A stretch of DNA of 48,853 nt. It comes from Acidobacteriota bacterium. GTDB taxonomy: Bacteria; Acidobacteriota; Thermoanaerobaculia; Multivoradales; J023. The stretch lies in NCBI GenBank assembly GCA_003697015.1, contig RFGL01000066.1, forward strand, positions 1 to 48,853. Reading direction: 5' to 3'. Below, piece after piece: positions 37,585-46,012 of this stretch. Made by a program: the position numbers and the translations under genes. Position 1 is the first letter of the stretch. Every line of letters begins with the position of its first letter. The notes under the pieces are model-generated. The model searched no databases. It worked only from the letters and a program-made list of their open reading frames with translations, and was not told the DNA's origin.

Positions 37585-38463
37585 ATGAGCAGCCGAAGCG
37601 ACGAATGGACCGTCGAAGCCCGATGGACCGGCAGCCTGCGCGCCATCACCGCGGTGATCGGTTCGCTGCTCGCCCTGGGGGCGATCTTCCGCTTCTCCGA
37701 CACGCTCTTCTTCGCCGTCTGCCTGATCGTCGTCGGCGGCGCGGCGGTGGAGTACTCGCGGCTGGCGCGACGCTGGGTGCCGAGCGCGCCGCTGGTCGCG
37801 GTGCCGGTGCTGGTGGTGGCGACCAGCAGCGGGCTCTACCTGCTGCTGCGCAGCCTCTCCTCCGACCCGCGGGCGCTCGCGCTGTGGTTGATCGGCGGCC
37901 TGGCGGCGGTGATCCTCGGGCCGGCGCTGGTGGTGCTGGCGTCGCACACCCGGATCCAGGAGGCGGGCCTCGCCGCCGGCCTGATGAGCTTCGGCGTGCC
38001 CTACTTCACCGCCGCCACCGTCGGCCTCTTCGAGCTGCGGGCGCTCGATCCGTGGCTCCTGGTCGTCTTCCTGGCGGCGATCTGGAGCGGCGATACCGCC
38101 GCCTACTACGTCGGCTCCCGCCTCGGCCGCCACAAGCTGGCGCCGGTGGTCAGCCCCAACAAGAGTTGGGAGGGCGCCGTCGCCGGCTTCGCCGGCAGCG
38201 TGCTCGCCGCCGCCGTGTGGAGCTACTACCGCCTGGGGGCGATCGACGCCCCGCTGCTCCTGGTCGTCGCCGTCACCGCCGTCGTCGGCCAGGTCGGCGA
38301 TCTGCTGCAATCGCTCTTCAAGCGCGGCGTCGGGGTCAAGGACTCGTCGCAGATCCTGCCCGGCCACGGCGGGTTGTGGGACCGCCTCGACGCGCTGATC
38401 CTGGCGACACCGATCTTCCTGCTCGGGCTGTGGTGGCTGGGGCCGGAGACGGTCATCCCCTGA
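37585..38463 (+). CDS. cdsA: Phosphatidate cytidylyltransferase CdsA
   Basis: 292 aa membrane enzyme making CDP-diacylglycerol for phospholipid synthesis. The C-terminal signature is complete: QSLFKRGVGVKDSSQILPGHGGLWDRLDAL. Also present are WSGDTAAYYVGSRLGRHKLAPVVSPNKSWEGAVAG and about seven helices. In many bacteria cdsA lies in uppS-cdsA-dxr-rseP; here rseP follows directly but uppS and dxr are absent, with truA upstream instead. Confidence 0.95.
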   Translation: MSSRSDEWTVEARWTGSLRAITAVIGSLLALGAIFRFSDTLFFAVCLIVVGGAAVEYSRLARRWVPSAPLVAVPVLVVATSSGLYLLLRSLSSDPRALALWLIGGLAAVILGPALVVLASHTRIQEAGLAAGLMSFGVPYFTAATVGLFELRALDPWLLVVFLAAIWSGDTAAYYVGSRLGRHKLAPVVSPNKSWEGAVAGFAGSVLAAAVWSYYRLGAIDAPLLLVVAVTAVVGQVGDLLQSLFKRGVGVKDSSQILPGHGGLWDRLDALILATPIFLLGLWWLGPETVIP

Positions 38464-38503
38464 GCGACCGCCGTCGAACCCGCGGCGCCGTCCGCCGTAG
38501 GTG

Positions 38504-38509
38504 TATGCT
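38504..38509 (+). promoter_or_regulatory. Candidate -10 for rseP
   Basis: TATGCT gives a predicted start about 17 nt before the rseP ATG, with GGAG in the short leader. Confidence 0.35.
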
Positions 38510-38533
38510 GTACGCCGCCGGCCCGGAGATGCG

Positions 38534-39853
38534 ATGGACGCCACCACCCTGCTGATCACCGTCCCCGCCTTCCTGATCGCCCTCGGCGTCATCGTCTTCG
38601 TCCACGAGCTCGGCCACTTCGTGGCCGCCAAGCTCTTCGGCGTGCGGGTGCTGGTCTTCTCCCTCGGCTTCGGCAAGCGCCTGTGGGGCTTCGACTACCG
38701 CGGCACCGACTGCCGCGTCTCGGCGGTGCCCCTCGGCGGCTACGTCCAGATGTGCGGGGAGCTGCCCGAGGACCGCACCGGCCACGCCGACGAATTGCCG
38801 GCCAAGCCGCGCTGGCAGCGCATCCTGATCTACCTCGCCGGGCCGGCGATGAACGTCGTCTTGTCGGTCCTGCTGATCGCCTTTCTCTTCATGGGCGGCA
38901 TCCCCGAGCAGGCGCTGCAGGAGATCCCGTCGGTGATCGGCGCGGTGGGGGAGGGCTCGCCGGGAGAACGGGCCGGCCTGGCCCCGGGGGATCGGGTGGT
39001 GGCGGTCGACGGCGAGCCGGTCGACCGGTGGAAGGACCTCGCCTTCGCCATCACCATCGCGCCGGAGAAGCCCTTGCGGCTCGAGGTCGAGCGCCAGGGC
39101 GAGCGCTTCGCCACGGTGCTGACGCCGGAGAAGGTGGAGCGCTACGAGCTCGGCGAGGCGGGCATCTACCCGCAGATCCTGCCGCGCATCTCGGAGGTGG
39201 TGCGGGGGGCGCCGGCGGACGAAGCCGGATTCCGCCCCGGCGACGTCTTGCGCAGCGTCGACGACCAGCCGATCACCACCTCCCAGGACTTCGTGCGCTA
39301 CGTCGAGGGACACGCCGGGGTGCCGATCGCGGTGATGGTGCTGCGCGGCGAGCGGCTCCAGCGCCTCGAGGTGGTACCGGCCGACGTCGGCGGCAAGGGG
39401 CGCATCGGGGTGGTCGTCGGCGCCTACCGCAAGCTGCCCCTGGGCGAAGCGCTGGTGGCGAGCGCGCGCTACAACGTCGAGATCGTGGCCAAGAGCGTCG
39501 AGCTCCTGGGCAAGCTCTTCACCAACGAGGTGGCGCCGAAAAGCGCCCTCTCCGGCCCGATCGAGATCGCCGCCTGGAGCGGCCGGGCGGCGCGCCGCGG
39601 CGCCACCGACTTCCTCTACATGATCGGCTTCCTGTCGATCAGCATCGGCTTCATGAACCTGCTGCCGATCCCGGTGCTCGACGGCGGTCACATCTTCATC
39701 CTGCTGATCGAGAGCGCCTTGCGGCGCGACCTGTCGGTGGTGATCAAGGAACGGGTGACGCAGGTCGGCTTCATGATGCTGATGATGCTGATGGCGATGG
39801 TGATCTTCTTCGACCTGTCGAAGAACCTGCCCGCCCTGATGCCGGGTTCCTAG
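38534..39853 (+). CDS. rseP: Site-2 zinc metalloprotease RseP
   Basis: 439 aa intramembrane protease. The active-site motif H24-E-L-G-H28 sits in the first helix (VIVFVHELGHFVAAKLFGV). Two PDZ domains follow (about 130-205 and 215-285: APGDRVVAVDGEPVDRW; RPGDVLRSVDDQPITTS). The second zinc motif is in NLLPIPVLDGGH. In Proteobacteria RseP cuts anti-sigma factors such as RseA and remnant signal peptides; the substrate here is unknown. The ATG 38534 is chosen for GGAG upstream; the frame opens earlier without signals. Confidence 0.95.
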   Translation: MDATTLLITVPAFLIALGVIVFVHELGHFVAAKLFGVRVLVFSLGFGKRLWGFDYRGTDCRVSAVPLGGYVQMCGELPEDRTGHADELPAKPRWQRILIYLAGPAMNVVLSVLLIAFLFMGGIPEQALQEIPSVIGAVGEGSPGERAGLAPGDRVVAVDGEPVDRWKDLAFAITIAPEKPLRLEVERQGERFATVLTPEKVERYELGEAGIYPQILPRISEVVRGAPADEAGFRPGDVLRSVDDQPITTSQDFVRYVEGHAGVPIAVMVLRGERLQRLEVVPADVGGKGRIGVVVGAYRKLPLGEALVASARYNVEIVAKSVELLGKLFTNEVAPKSALSGPIEIAAWSGRAARRGATDFLYMIGFLSISIGFMNLLPIPVLDGGHIFILLIESALRRDLSVVIKERVTQVGFMMLMMLMAMVIFFDLSKNLPALMPGS

Positions 39854-39971
39854 CCGCCGGTCGCAGGACTCCGGCCGCGCTCGAGGCGAGCCTTCTTCGC
39901 CGGCGCTTCGCGGGACCTCCCCGAGGAGCGGCCGAGCGCCGGCGGATGCTGGGGATTCGCGCCTTGATCCG

Positions 39972-39989
39972 GGCGAAAATTTCTTCGCC
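39972..39989. terminator. Weak hairpin in the rseP-PASTA gap
   Basis: GGCGAA (39972-39977) pairs with TTCGCC (39984-39989) around AATTTC. It may terminate cdsA-rseP; there is no U-tract. Nothing else is seen in 39854-40036. Confidence 0.25.
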
Positions 39990-40036
39990 TTCGCCGGCGG
40001 CCGACTTTCGCCACGGGCTGCCGGCGCCCCTTGGTG

Positions 40037-40042
40037 TATGCT
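40037..40042 (+). promoter_or_regulatory. Leaderless-type -10 for the PASTA gene
   Basis: TATGCT is followed by exactly 7 nt and ATG 40050; the ATG at 40038 lies inside the element. Confidence 0.45.
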
Positions 40043-40049
40043 CCGCGCC

Positions 40050-40844
40050 ATGTGGCGGAAGCTGCTGCGCGCCGCGCGCGCCGTCGTCTACCTGATGCTC
40101 CTCGGCGTTCTCTTCACCCTCGCCGCCTACGTCTCCTTCAGCCAGTTCATCCGGCGCGGGGTGACGCCGGCTCCCGAGCTCTTCGGCCTGGCCGAGGAAG
40201 AGGCGCGGGCACTGGCCGCCGATCAGGGCCTGCGCATCAGCTGGTCGGAGGAGGAGCGCTTCGACGACCGGGTGCCGCCGGGACACGTGGTCGGCCAGCG
40301 GCCGCGTCCTGGCACCCTGGTCAAGCGCGGCAGCACGGTGACCGTCTGGGTGTCGCGCGGGCCGCGCCAGGTGGAGGTGCCGCCGGTGATCGGCGAGGCC
40401 TTGCAGGCGGCGCAGGTCACCCTGGCGGCGGCCGGGCTGACGGTCGGCCACACGGTGAGCATCTACAGCGACGACGGCCGCGACGGGATCGTCGTCGGCC
40501 AGCAGCCTGGACCCGGCAGCCTGGTCGAGCCCGGCGCCCCGATCGCCCTCTTCCTCTCACTCAAGAGCACCGGCCGCACCTACCTCATGCCCGATCTGGT
40601 CAAACGCGACTACGAGGCCGTGCGGCGCTTCTTCGAGCGCCGCGGCTTCCGCATCGGCCGCATCGGCTACGTCACCTACGACGGCGTCGCGCCCGGCACG
40701 GTGCTGCGCCAGTTCCCGGTTGCCGGCCATCCGCTCCGCCCCGGCGACGTCATCTCCCTCGGCGTCGTCGCGCCCGAGGTCGCCCCGCCGCAGGTGGCGC
40801 CGGCGGCGGGCGGCGCCGGCAACGAGGGCGCCCCGTCGTCATGA
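40050..40844 (+). CDS. Membrane-anchored protein with three PASTA domains, no kinase
   Basis: 264 aa from ATG 40050 (40038 is inside a -10-like element). A membrane helix (about 12-34) precedes three PASTA domains (about 38-104, 106-170, 174-238). Each starts with a P-x-L/V-x-G-like strand and ends with a G-x-V-V-G-Q-x-P-x-P-G turn (GHVVGQRPRPGTLVKRGS, DGIVVGQQPGPGSLVEPG, GTVLRQFPVAGHPLRPGD). PASTA domains bind muropeptides or uncross-linked peptidoglycan, usually on PknB kinases or penicillin-binding proteins; neither is present. The stop overlaps the rpe ATG (ATGA), so the two are co-translated. Confidence 0.9.
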   Translation: MWRKLLRAARAVVYLMLLGVLFTLAAYVSFSQFIRRGVTPAPELFGLAEEEARALAADQGLRISWSEEERFDDRVPPGHVVGQRPRPGTLVKRGSTVTVWVSRGPRQVEVPPVIGEALQAAQVTLAAAGLTVGHTVSIYSDDGRDGIVVGQQPGPGSLVEPGAPIALFLSLKSTGRTYLMPDLVKRDYEAVRRFFERRGFRIGRIGYVTYDGVAPGTVLRQFPVAGHPLRPGDVISLGVVAPEVAPPQVAPAAGGAGNEGAPSS

Positions 40845-41500
40845 AGCTGGCGCCGTCGATCCTGGCCGCCGACCTCGCCGACCTCGCGGCGGCGGTGGCG
40901 CAGTGCGAGGCGGGGGGCGCCGATCTGATCCACTTCGACGTCATGGACGGCCACTTCGTCCCCAACCTGACCTTCGGCGCCCCGGTGCTCGCCGCCGTCG
41001 CCCGCCGCACCGCCCTGCCGGTCGACGTCCACCTGATGGTGGACGATCCCGGCCGCCTGCTCGACGACTACCTCGACGCCGGGGCGGGCTGGATCTCGGT
41101 CCACTGGGAGACGGCCTCCCACCTCGACCGCCTGCTGGCCCGCATCCGCGCCGGCGGCGCCCGCGCCGGCGTGGCGCTCAACCCGGCGACGCCGGTCGAG
41201 CTCCTGACCGACGTCCTGCCGCAACTCGACTTCGTGCTCCTGATGTCGGTCAACCCCGGCTTCGCCGGCCAGCCCTTCCTGCCCTACGTGCTGGACAAGG
41301 CACGGCGATTGCGTGCCCTCGTCGCCGAGCGGCAGCTGGCGGTCGAGATCGAGATGGACGGCGGCCTCGGTGCCGCCACCATCCGCGACGCGGTCGTCGC
41401 CGGTGCCGGGGTCTGCGTCGCCGGCTCGGCGATCTTCGCCCACGACGATCCGGTGGCGGCCATGGGGCACCTCCGACAACTTGCAGAGACCTCCCTATGA
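40841..41500 (+). CDS. rpe: Ribulose-phosphate 3-epimerase
   Basis: 219 aa TIM-barrel enzyme of the pentose phosphate pathway. Metal and catalytic motifs: LAPSILAADLADL, HFDVMDGHFVPNLTFG, DVHLMVDDP, VNPGFAGQPFLP and IEMDGGL with the catalytic Asp, then VAGSAIF. Length is standard. It overlaps both neighbours by ATGA, forming PASTA-rpe-bamD-like, a chain of coupled genes. Confidence 0.96.
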   Translation: MKLAPSILAADLADLAAAVAQCEAGGADLIHFDVMDGHFVPNLTFGAPVLAAVARRTALPVDVHLMVDDPGRLLDDYLDAGAGWISVHWETASHLDRLLARIRAGGARAGVALNPATPVELLTDVLPQLDFVLLMSVNPGFAGQPFLPYVLDKARRLRALVAERQLAVEIEMDGGLGAATIRDAVVAGAGVCVAGSAIFAHDDPVAAMGHLRQLAETSL

Positions 41501-42444
41501 AACGATCTCCAGCAGCCGCAGCCCGCGCCCTGGCCCAGGTCGCGCTCCTCGTCGTCCTGGCCGGCCTCGCCGCCGCCTGCGGCGGCACCCGCACCGATCC
41601 GATCCTGCAGCTCTCGGCGCAGGAGGCCCTGGCCCGCGGCAAAGAGCTGATCGAGCAGAAGAAGTACCGCCGGGCGCAGCGCTACCTGGAGCACGCCTTC
41701 GAGGCCGCCCCCAACTCCCGGGAAGGGCGCGAAGCCCTGCTGCTCAGCGCCGACGCCCTCTACCTCGACGGCGGCAGCGAGAACTTCATCCGCTGCGAGT
41801 CCAAGTACCGCGATTTCCTCAACCGCTTCCCCACCAGCGACCGGGCGGACTACGCCCAGCTGCAGATCGCCAACTGCCTGGCCAAGCGGATGGAGAAGCC
41901 CGACCGCGACCAGGAGGTGACGCGCAAGGCCCTGGCGGCGTACGAGGAGATGTTCCGTCTCTACCCGACGAGCCCCTATCTCGAGGAGGCGCGGCAGGCC
42001 GCTCAGGAGGTGGCGAACAACCTCGCCGAGGCGGAATACCTCGTCGGCCACTTCTACGTCCGCTACCGCCTCTGTCAGGCGGCCATCCAACGGTTGGAAG
42101 GGATCCCCCAGCGCTTCCCGGCCTACCACCACCCGGACAAGGTGCTGTTCTTCCTCGCCCAGGCCTACGCCATGTGCCGCCGGTACGACGACAGCGACGA
42201 GGCACTCCGCAAGCTGGCCGCCGACTATCCCGACAGCCCGTACGTGAAGCAGGTCGACAAGGTGCGCCGCAAGCTGGAGAAGCTGCGCCGCAAGCAGGAG
42301 AAGCTCGACCAGGAGCGGCTCAAGCGGCGGCAGCAATTCGAGGCTCGCCGGGCCAAGAAGGGGGAGGCGGCGGAAGGCCCGGACAGCCGGGAGGAGGCGG
42401 AGCGGGAAGAAGACGACAAGGGAGGTGGTGGCGATGGGCCGTGA
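41497..42444 (+). CDS. BamD-like outer-membrane assembly lipoprotein
   Basis: 315 aa. The lipoprotein signal ends LAGLAAAC with the lipobox C28. TPR-like helices follow (about 45-260): YRRAQRYLEHAFEAAPNS, YRDFLNRFPTSDRADYAQLQIANCLAKRM, FRLYPTSPYLEEARQ and LRKLAADYPDSPYVKQVD, the YfiO/BamD pattern. The last about 70 residues are highly charged (KLEKLRRKQEKLDQ, then an acidic Glu/Asp tail), probably coiled coil and disorder. BamD supports beta-barrel insertion through BamA; identity as true BamD is inferred. The ATG overlaps rpe (ATGA). Confidence 0.85.
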   Translation: MKRSPAAAARALAQVALLVVLAGLAAACGGTRTDPILQLSAQEALARGKELIEQKKYRRAQRYLEHAFEAAPNSREGREALLLSADALYLDGGSENFIRCESKYRDFLNRFPTSDRADYAQLQIANCLAKRMEKPDRDQEVTRKALAAYEEMFRLYPTSPYLEEARQAAQEVANNLAEAEYLVGHFYVRYRLCQAAIQRLEGIPQRFPAYHHPDKVLFFLAQAYAMCRRYDDSDEALRKLAADYPDSPYVKQVDKVRRKLEKLRRKQEKLDQERLKRRQQFEARRAKKGEAAEGPDSREEAEREEDDKGGGGDGP

Positions 42445-43120
42445 GACGAAATCGTTGATCCTCATGCTGCTGCTCGCCGCCGGTGGCGCCAGCGCCGTCC
42501 CGGGCGCCGCCGGCAGCGCCGGCGCCAGCCCCAGCGAGATCGCCGAGCTCAAACGGATGGTGCTCGAGCTGCGGCGCGAGCTGGTGGTCAAAGAGGTCGA
42601 GATCCGCCGCTTGCAGAACGAGATCGCCCGTCTCAAGAGCGAGCTCGAGGCTGCTCGCACGGCGGCCGAGGAGGCGGCGGCAGCACCGCCTCTCCCCCTC
42701 GAACGGCCGGCGATCGAAGAGGACGATCTGGCGGCGGAGCCGCCGGCCAACCCCGAAGCGCTCTACGACGACGGCTACACCCTCTTCCACCAGCAGCAAT
42801 ACGCCGCCGCCGAAGAGCGCTTCCAGCGCTTCCTCGCCGCCAGCGCCACCAGCGACCTGAGCGACAACGCCCAATACTGGATCGGCGAGTGCCGTTTCGC
42901 GCGCGGCGACTACCGGGGAGCGCTCGAAGCCTTCACCGCCACCGTCGAGCGCTATCCGGACGGCAACAAGGTGCCCGACGCGATGGTCAAGGCCGGCCTG
43001 TGCCTGGAGGCATTGGGTGATCGCGAGGGGGCGATCGAGACCTATCGCGAGATCCAACAGCGGTTCCGCGGCACCGCCGCTGCGGCCCGCGCCAGCGAGC
43101 GCTTGGCGGCCCTGCGCTAG
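42434..43120 (+). CDS. CpoB/YbgF-like coiled-coil and TPR periplasmic protein
   Basis: 228 aa from ATG 42434, chosen because GGAGG lies 8 nt upstream; it overlaps the BamD-like end by 11 nt. Signal peptide (ending GGASAVPG), a coiled coil (about 34-80: EIAELKRMVLELRRELVVKEVEI), an acidic/Pro linker, then TPR units (YDDGYTLFHQQQYAAAEERFQRFLAA, AQYWIGECRFARGDYRGALEAFTATVERYPDGNKVPDAMVKAGLCLEALGD). This is the YbgF/CpoB layout that coordinates peptidoglycan synthesis with Tol-Pal, but no tol genes are present. Confidence 0.85.
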   Translation: MGRETKSLILMLLLAAGGASAVPGAAGSAGASPSEIAELKRMVLELRRELVVKEVEIRRLQNEIARLKSELEAARTAAEEAAAAPPLPLERPAIEEDDLAAEPPANPEALYDDGYTLFHQQQYAAAEERFQRFLAASATSDLSDNAQYWIGECRFARGDYRGALEAFTATVERYPDGNKVPDAMVKAGLCLEALGDREGAIETYREIQQRFRGTAAAARASERLAALR

Positions 43121-43457
43121 CCGGCGCCGGGTTCACGGGCTTCGTCGCGAGAGAGCGCAGGGGCCCGGAAGATTGACGGCATCCAGCCCCTGCCGCCACC
43201 CGGGCTACCCGCCCGACATCGAGGTGCGGCGGGGCCGGATCAGGCCGCAGAAACGGGGGGCTACGGCCTCGCGACAGGGGGCGGACGTAGAAGGCAGGCC
43301 GGCCTCTCGTCTTGACAGAAGGGGGCAAAAGGGATACCTTGCTTACAGCCCGGATGAGCGTATTCGTAAATCTGCATACATGCCGGCCGGTTCTCCGGCC
43401 AGCGGTGGAGGCCCTCAGAGGACGCGGAACCGGGTGGGCAGCCGGGAGGTTCACGTC
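43121..43457 (+). promoter_or_regulatory. 337-bp gap with LysM-gene promoter and 5' hairpin
   Basis: The left 190 bp hold nothing I recognise. A near-consensus promoter is TTGACA (43312-43317), a 17-bp spacer and TACCTT (43335-43340). The leader is about 110 nt and contains a hairpin, GGCCGG-TTCT-CCGGCC (43385-43400), extendable after one mismatch. The Shine-Dalgarno GGGAGG is at 43444-43449. Confidence 0.55.
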
Positions 43458-44672
43458 ATGAGCGTACGTGCATGGTCGATCTTGCTGGCCGCGGTTGTGG
43501 CGGCCGGCGTCGTCGTCGGGCAGGAGGCTCCGCCCCGGGATCTCCGCTGGCAGGGCGACCACTGGACCGCCTGGTCGCCGCCGCCACCGCCGGCCGGCGC
43601 CCAGGTCTACGCCATCCAGCCCGGCGACACCCTGTGGGACCTGGCCGGGCGTTTCTACGGCGATCCGTATCTCTGGCCCCAGCTGTGGGAGCAGAACCAG
43701 TACATCCTCGATGCCCACTGGATCTACCCCGGCGATCCGCTGGTGGTCACCGGGCTGGCGGAGGGCGTCACCGAGACGCCGGAGATCGTCGCGCCGCCCC
43801 TCGACCTCGGCGAGGCCGCGCCGCCGGCCGGCGCCGAAGAGGCGGAGGCGGCGGAGGCGGCGGAGGAGGCGGTCCCCCGGATCGGTCGCTCGGTGGTGTC
43901 GGGAAGCAGCGGTCCGGTGCCCCTCGGCCACGAGTCCGACATCTACTGCAGCGGGTTCATCGGCGCTCCCGACGAGCCCTTCGCCTACAGCATCGTCGGC
44001 TCCGAGTACGACTACCTGACGCCGTCCCTCGAGGCCGGCAAGGTCTCCCAGCTCGACGGCACCTTCGGCAAGGCGGAGACGGAGAAGGTCGGCCTGTCGA
44101 TCGGCGACGTCGCCTATCTCGACGGCGGTCGCGCCGACGGCCTCAGCGCCGGCGAGCTGCTCACTGCGGTGCAGCCCGGCCGCATGGTGCGGCATCCGCG
44201 GACCGGCGCTCCTCTCGGCCGCTTCTACCAATACGTCGGCCGGGTGCGGGTGCTGTCGGTGCAGGAGACCACCGCCATCGCCGAGGTAGTGATGGCCTGC
44301 GACATGGTCCGCGTCGGTTCCAGGCTCCAGCTCTTCGAGCCCGAGCCGGTGCCCTTGCGGCGCCTGACGCCGGTGCGGCCGGTCAACTACCCGGCCCCCG
44401 CCAGCGAGGTCGACGCCGGGGCCACCATCGTCTTCGCCAGAGACGCGACCCACACCCTCGGCACCGGCCATCTCGTCTTCATCGATCGCGGCGCCGAGGA
44501 CGACGTAGCGCCGGGCGACATCTATACCATCTATCGCCGTGCCCGACCGGGTTTCCCGCCGATCGTGCTCGGTGAGGTAGGGGTGCTATCGGTCCACCGA
44601 ACGACGGCCCTGGCGCGCATACTTTCTTCGCGCTATACGGTGTACATCGGCGACGCGTTAGTGCCAAAATAA
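43458..44672 (+). CDS. LysM-domain envelope protein
   Basis: 404 aa from ATG 43458 with GGGAGG 8 nt upstream. Signal peptide (MSVRAWSILLAAVVAAGVVVG), then a LysM domain (about 50-98): VYAIQPGDTLWDLAGRFYGDPYLWPQLWEQNQYILDAHWIYPGDPLVV. An acidic Ala/Glu linker follows (EEAEAAEAAEEA). About 250 residues of repeated beta segments complete it, with SIGDVAYLDGG, VGRVRVLSVQETTAIAEVV and VAPGDIYTIYRRA..GEVGVLSVHRTTALARIL, resembling the DPYLWP-type LysM proteins of unknown role. LysM implies peptidoglycan binding. It has its own strong promoter. Confidence 0.88.
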   Translation: MSVRAWSILLAAVVAAGVVVGQEAPPRDLRWQGDHWTAWSPPPPPAGAQVYAIQPGDTLWDLAGRFYGDPYLWPQLWEQNQYILDAHWIYPGDPLVVTGLAEGVTETPEIVAPPLDLGEAAPPAGAEEAEAAEAAEEAVPRIGRSVVSGSSGPVPLGHESDIYCSGFIGAPDEPFAYSIVGSEYDYLTPSLEAGKVSQLDGTFGKAETEKVGLSIGDVAYLDGGRADGLSAGELLTAVQPGRMVRHPRTGAPLGRFYQYVGRVRVLSVQETTAIAEVVMACDMVRVGSRLQLFEPEPVPLRRLTPVRPVNYPAPASEVDAGATIVFARDATHTLGTGHLVFIDRGAEDDVAPGDIYTIYRRARPGFPPIVLGEVGVLSVHRTTALARILSSRYTVYIGDALVPK

Positions 44673-44746
44673 GACCCACTCACGAGGGGCATGAGAGACG
44701 CGGCGTGCGCGCGGGGTCTGTGTGTAGGTATGACGGGGTGTTCAGA

Positions 44747-45025
44747 ATGAGTCCGAGAAATCTGAAGGGTCGCCTGATCAAGATCGTCGACGAGCTGGTG
44801 GAGCAGGGCCTCACGCTCGAACAGGCGCGCAAAGAATTCGAGAAGCAGTTTATCGTCGCCTCCATCCGCTCCAACGACGGCAACCTCTGCCGCTCCGCCC
44901 GCTCCCTCGGGGTCCACCGCAACACCCTGCGCAACAAAGTGTCGAACCTCGGCATCGTGCTGCAGGATCGGGGTGCCCGCGGTGCCGGGCGCCGCCTGCG
45001 GCGCAACAACCTGCCCAAGCGCTGA
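44747..45025 (+). CDS. Small Fis-type (HTH_8) DNA-binding protein
   Basis: 92 aa from ATG 44747; a GTG at 44705 would add 14 residues with no better signal. The C-terminal part carries the Fis helix-turn-helix seen in NtrC-class activators: NDGNLCRSARSLGVHRNTLRNKVSNLGIV. The N-terminal helix (LIKIVDELVEQGLTLEQARKEFEKQFIVAS) resembles the helix that precedes HTH_8. There is no receiver or AAA+ domain. The C-terminus is basic (RRLRRNNLPKR). Such free-standing Fis-like proteins act as nucleoid proteins or local regulators; the target is unknown. It lies upstream of a sigma-54-like promoter. Confidence 0.85.
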   Translation: MSPRNLKGRLIKIVDELVEQGLTLEQARKEFEKQFIVASIRSNDGNLCRSARSLGVHRNTLRNKVSNLGIVLQDRGARGAGRRLRRNNLPKR

Positions 45026-45093
45026 AGGCCGGCGGCACGCCCGCCGAGCGCCACCCCGGAGCCACGTCGCCCGCCGGTGCTACCGGCCGCCGA

Positions 45094-45110
45094 CCTCGAG
45101 CCGCTCGAGG
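45094..45110. promoter_or_regulatory. Perfect dyad upstream of the sigma-54-like promoter
   Basis: CCTCGAG-CCG-CTCGAGG, a 17-bp inverted repeat ending 19 bp before the -24 element. It could be an operator, for example of the Fis-like protein, or a terminator for that gene. Confidence 0.4.
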
Positions 45111-45128
45111 CGCGTCCGCCTGGCATTC

Positions 45129-45149
45129 TGGCACTCTTTTTGCTAGAAT
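45129..45149 (+). promoter_or_regulatory. Sigma-54-like promoter of the lytic transglycosylase gene
   Basis: TGGCAC (45129-45134), 5 nt, TTGCT (45140-45144): an exact fit to the -24/-12 consensus and spacing. TAGAAT (45144-45149) overlaps it and could be a sigma-70 -10, though a poor -35 (TGGCAT, 17 bp) would accompany it. The leader to ATG 45262 would be about 105 nt. Confidence 0.5.
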
Positions 45150-45261
45150 TTCGGGCAGCCGGTCCGCATCATCCTACCTACGGGATCGGCCTTCCGAAGC
45201 CCACAACTCGCCCCCGAACGACGCGGGGCGGACGCGAACCCAAACGACTGAGGACAACGCG

Positions 45262-45972
45262 ATGTTCAGGCGATCACAGTGCAGAAGGTACGTCATCGCC
45301 CTACACGCTTTGCTTTTTTGCCTGCTGACGGCGCCGGTGACCACCGAACCGGCAGCGACGCCGGCCCCGACCCTGGCCCCTGACGCCCGGGAGGTCGCCC
45401 TGCTCGACGAACTGGTGGACTGGGTCGCCGACGAGAGCAGGCCGGACGGCCAGGCGCTGGCCCAGACGATCCGCCAGAAGCACCAGAGCTTCGAGGTCTT
45501 CCGCAGCTTCCACGCCGCCGGCGAACGACGGGCCCTGGTGCGCCGCCTGCCCTTCGGTCCCGAGCTGGCACGGGTGGCCGAGCGCTACGGCCTCGACTGC
45601 CTGCTTCTCGCCGCCGTCGTCGAGGTCGAGTCGAGCTTCAATCCCCAAGCCCTTTCCCACCGCGGTGCGGTCGGCCTGATGCAGCTCATGCCGAGCACCG
45701 CCGGTCACGATCCGGTGCGGCTGACCGATCCGGAGGTCAATCTCGACGCCGGGGCGCGGTATCTGGCCTGGTTGCTGCGCCTCTACGACGGCGACCTGAC
45801 GCTGGCGCTGGCGGCCTACAACGCCGGTCCCGGCGCGGTGGAGCGCTTCGGCGGCCTGCCGCCGTACCGCGAAACCCAGCGATTCGTGGAGAAGGTGTTG
45901 TCGATCTACGTCGACCACCACCGGGAGCTGTGGCAGCAGAGCAGGGGCGGCGAGCTGCTGGCCCTGCTCTAG
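45262..45972 (+). CDS. Soluble lytic transglycosylase (SLT domain)
   Basis: 236 aa exported enzyme that cleaves the MurNAc-GlcNAc bond of peptidoglycan. Signal peptide (about 1-28) followed by a helical stretch, then the SLT domain (about 95-225): LAAVVEVESSFNPQALSHRGAVGLMQLMPSTA with catalytic E123, then NLDAGARYLAWLLRLYDGDLTLALAAYNAGPGAVERFGGLPPYRETQRFVEKV. GAGGA lies 7 nt before the ATG. The sigma-54-like promoter upstream would tie expression to a bacterial enhancer-binding protein, none of which lies in the window. Confidence 0.93.
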   Translation: MFRRSQCRRYVIALHALLFCLLTAPVTTEPAATPAPTLAPDAREVALLDELVDWVADESRPDGQALAQTIRQKHQSFEVFRSFHAAGERRALVRRLPFGPELARVAERYGLDCLLLAAVVEVESSFNPQALSHRGAVGLMQLMPSTAGHDPVRLTDPEVNLDAGARYLAWLLRLYDGDLTLALAAYNAGPGAVERFGGLPPYRETQRFVEKVLSIYVDHHRELWQQSRGGELLALL

Positions 45973-46012
45973 CCGGCCTGAGCCACCGCCTCGCCGCCGG
46001 AGGCCTGGAGGC

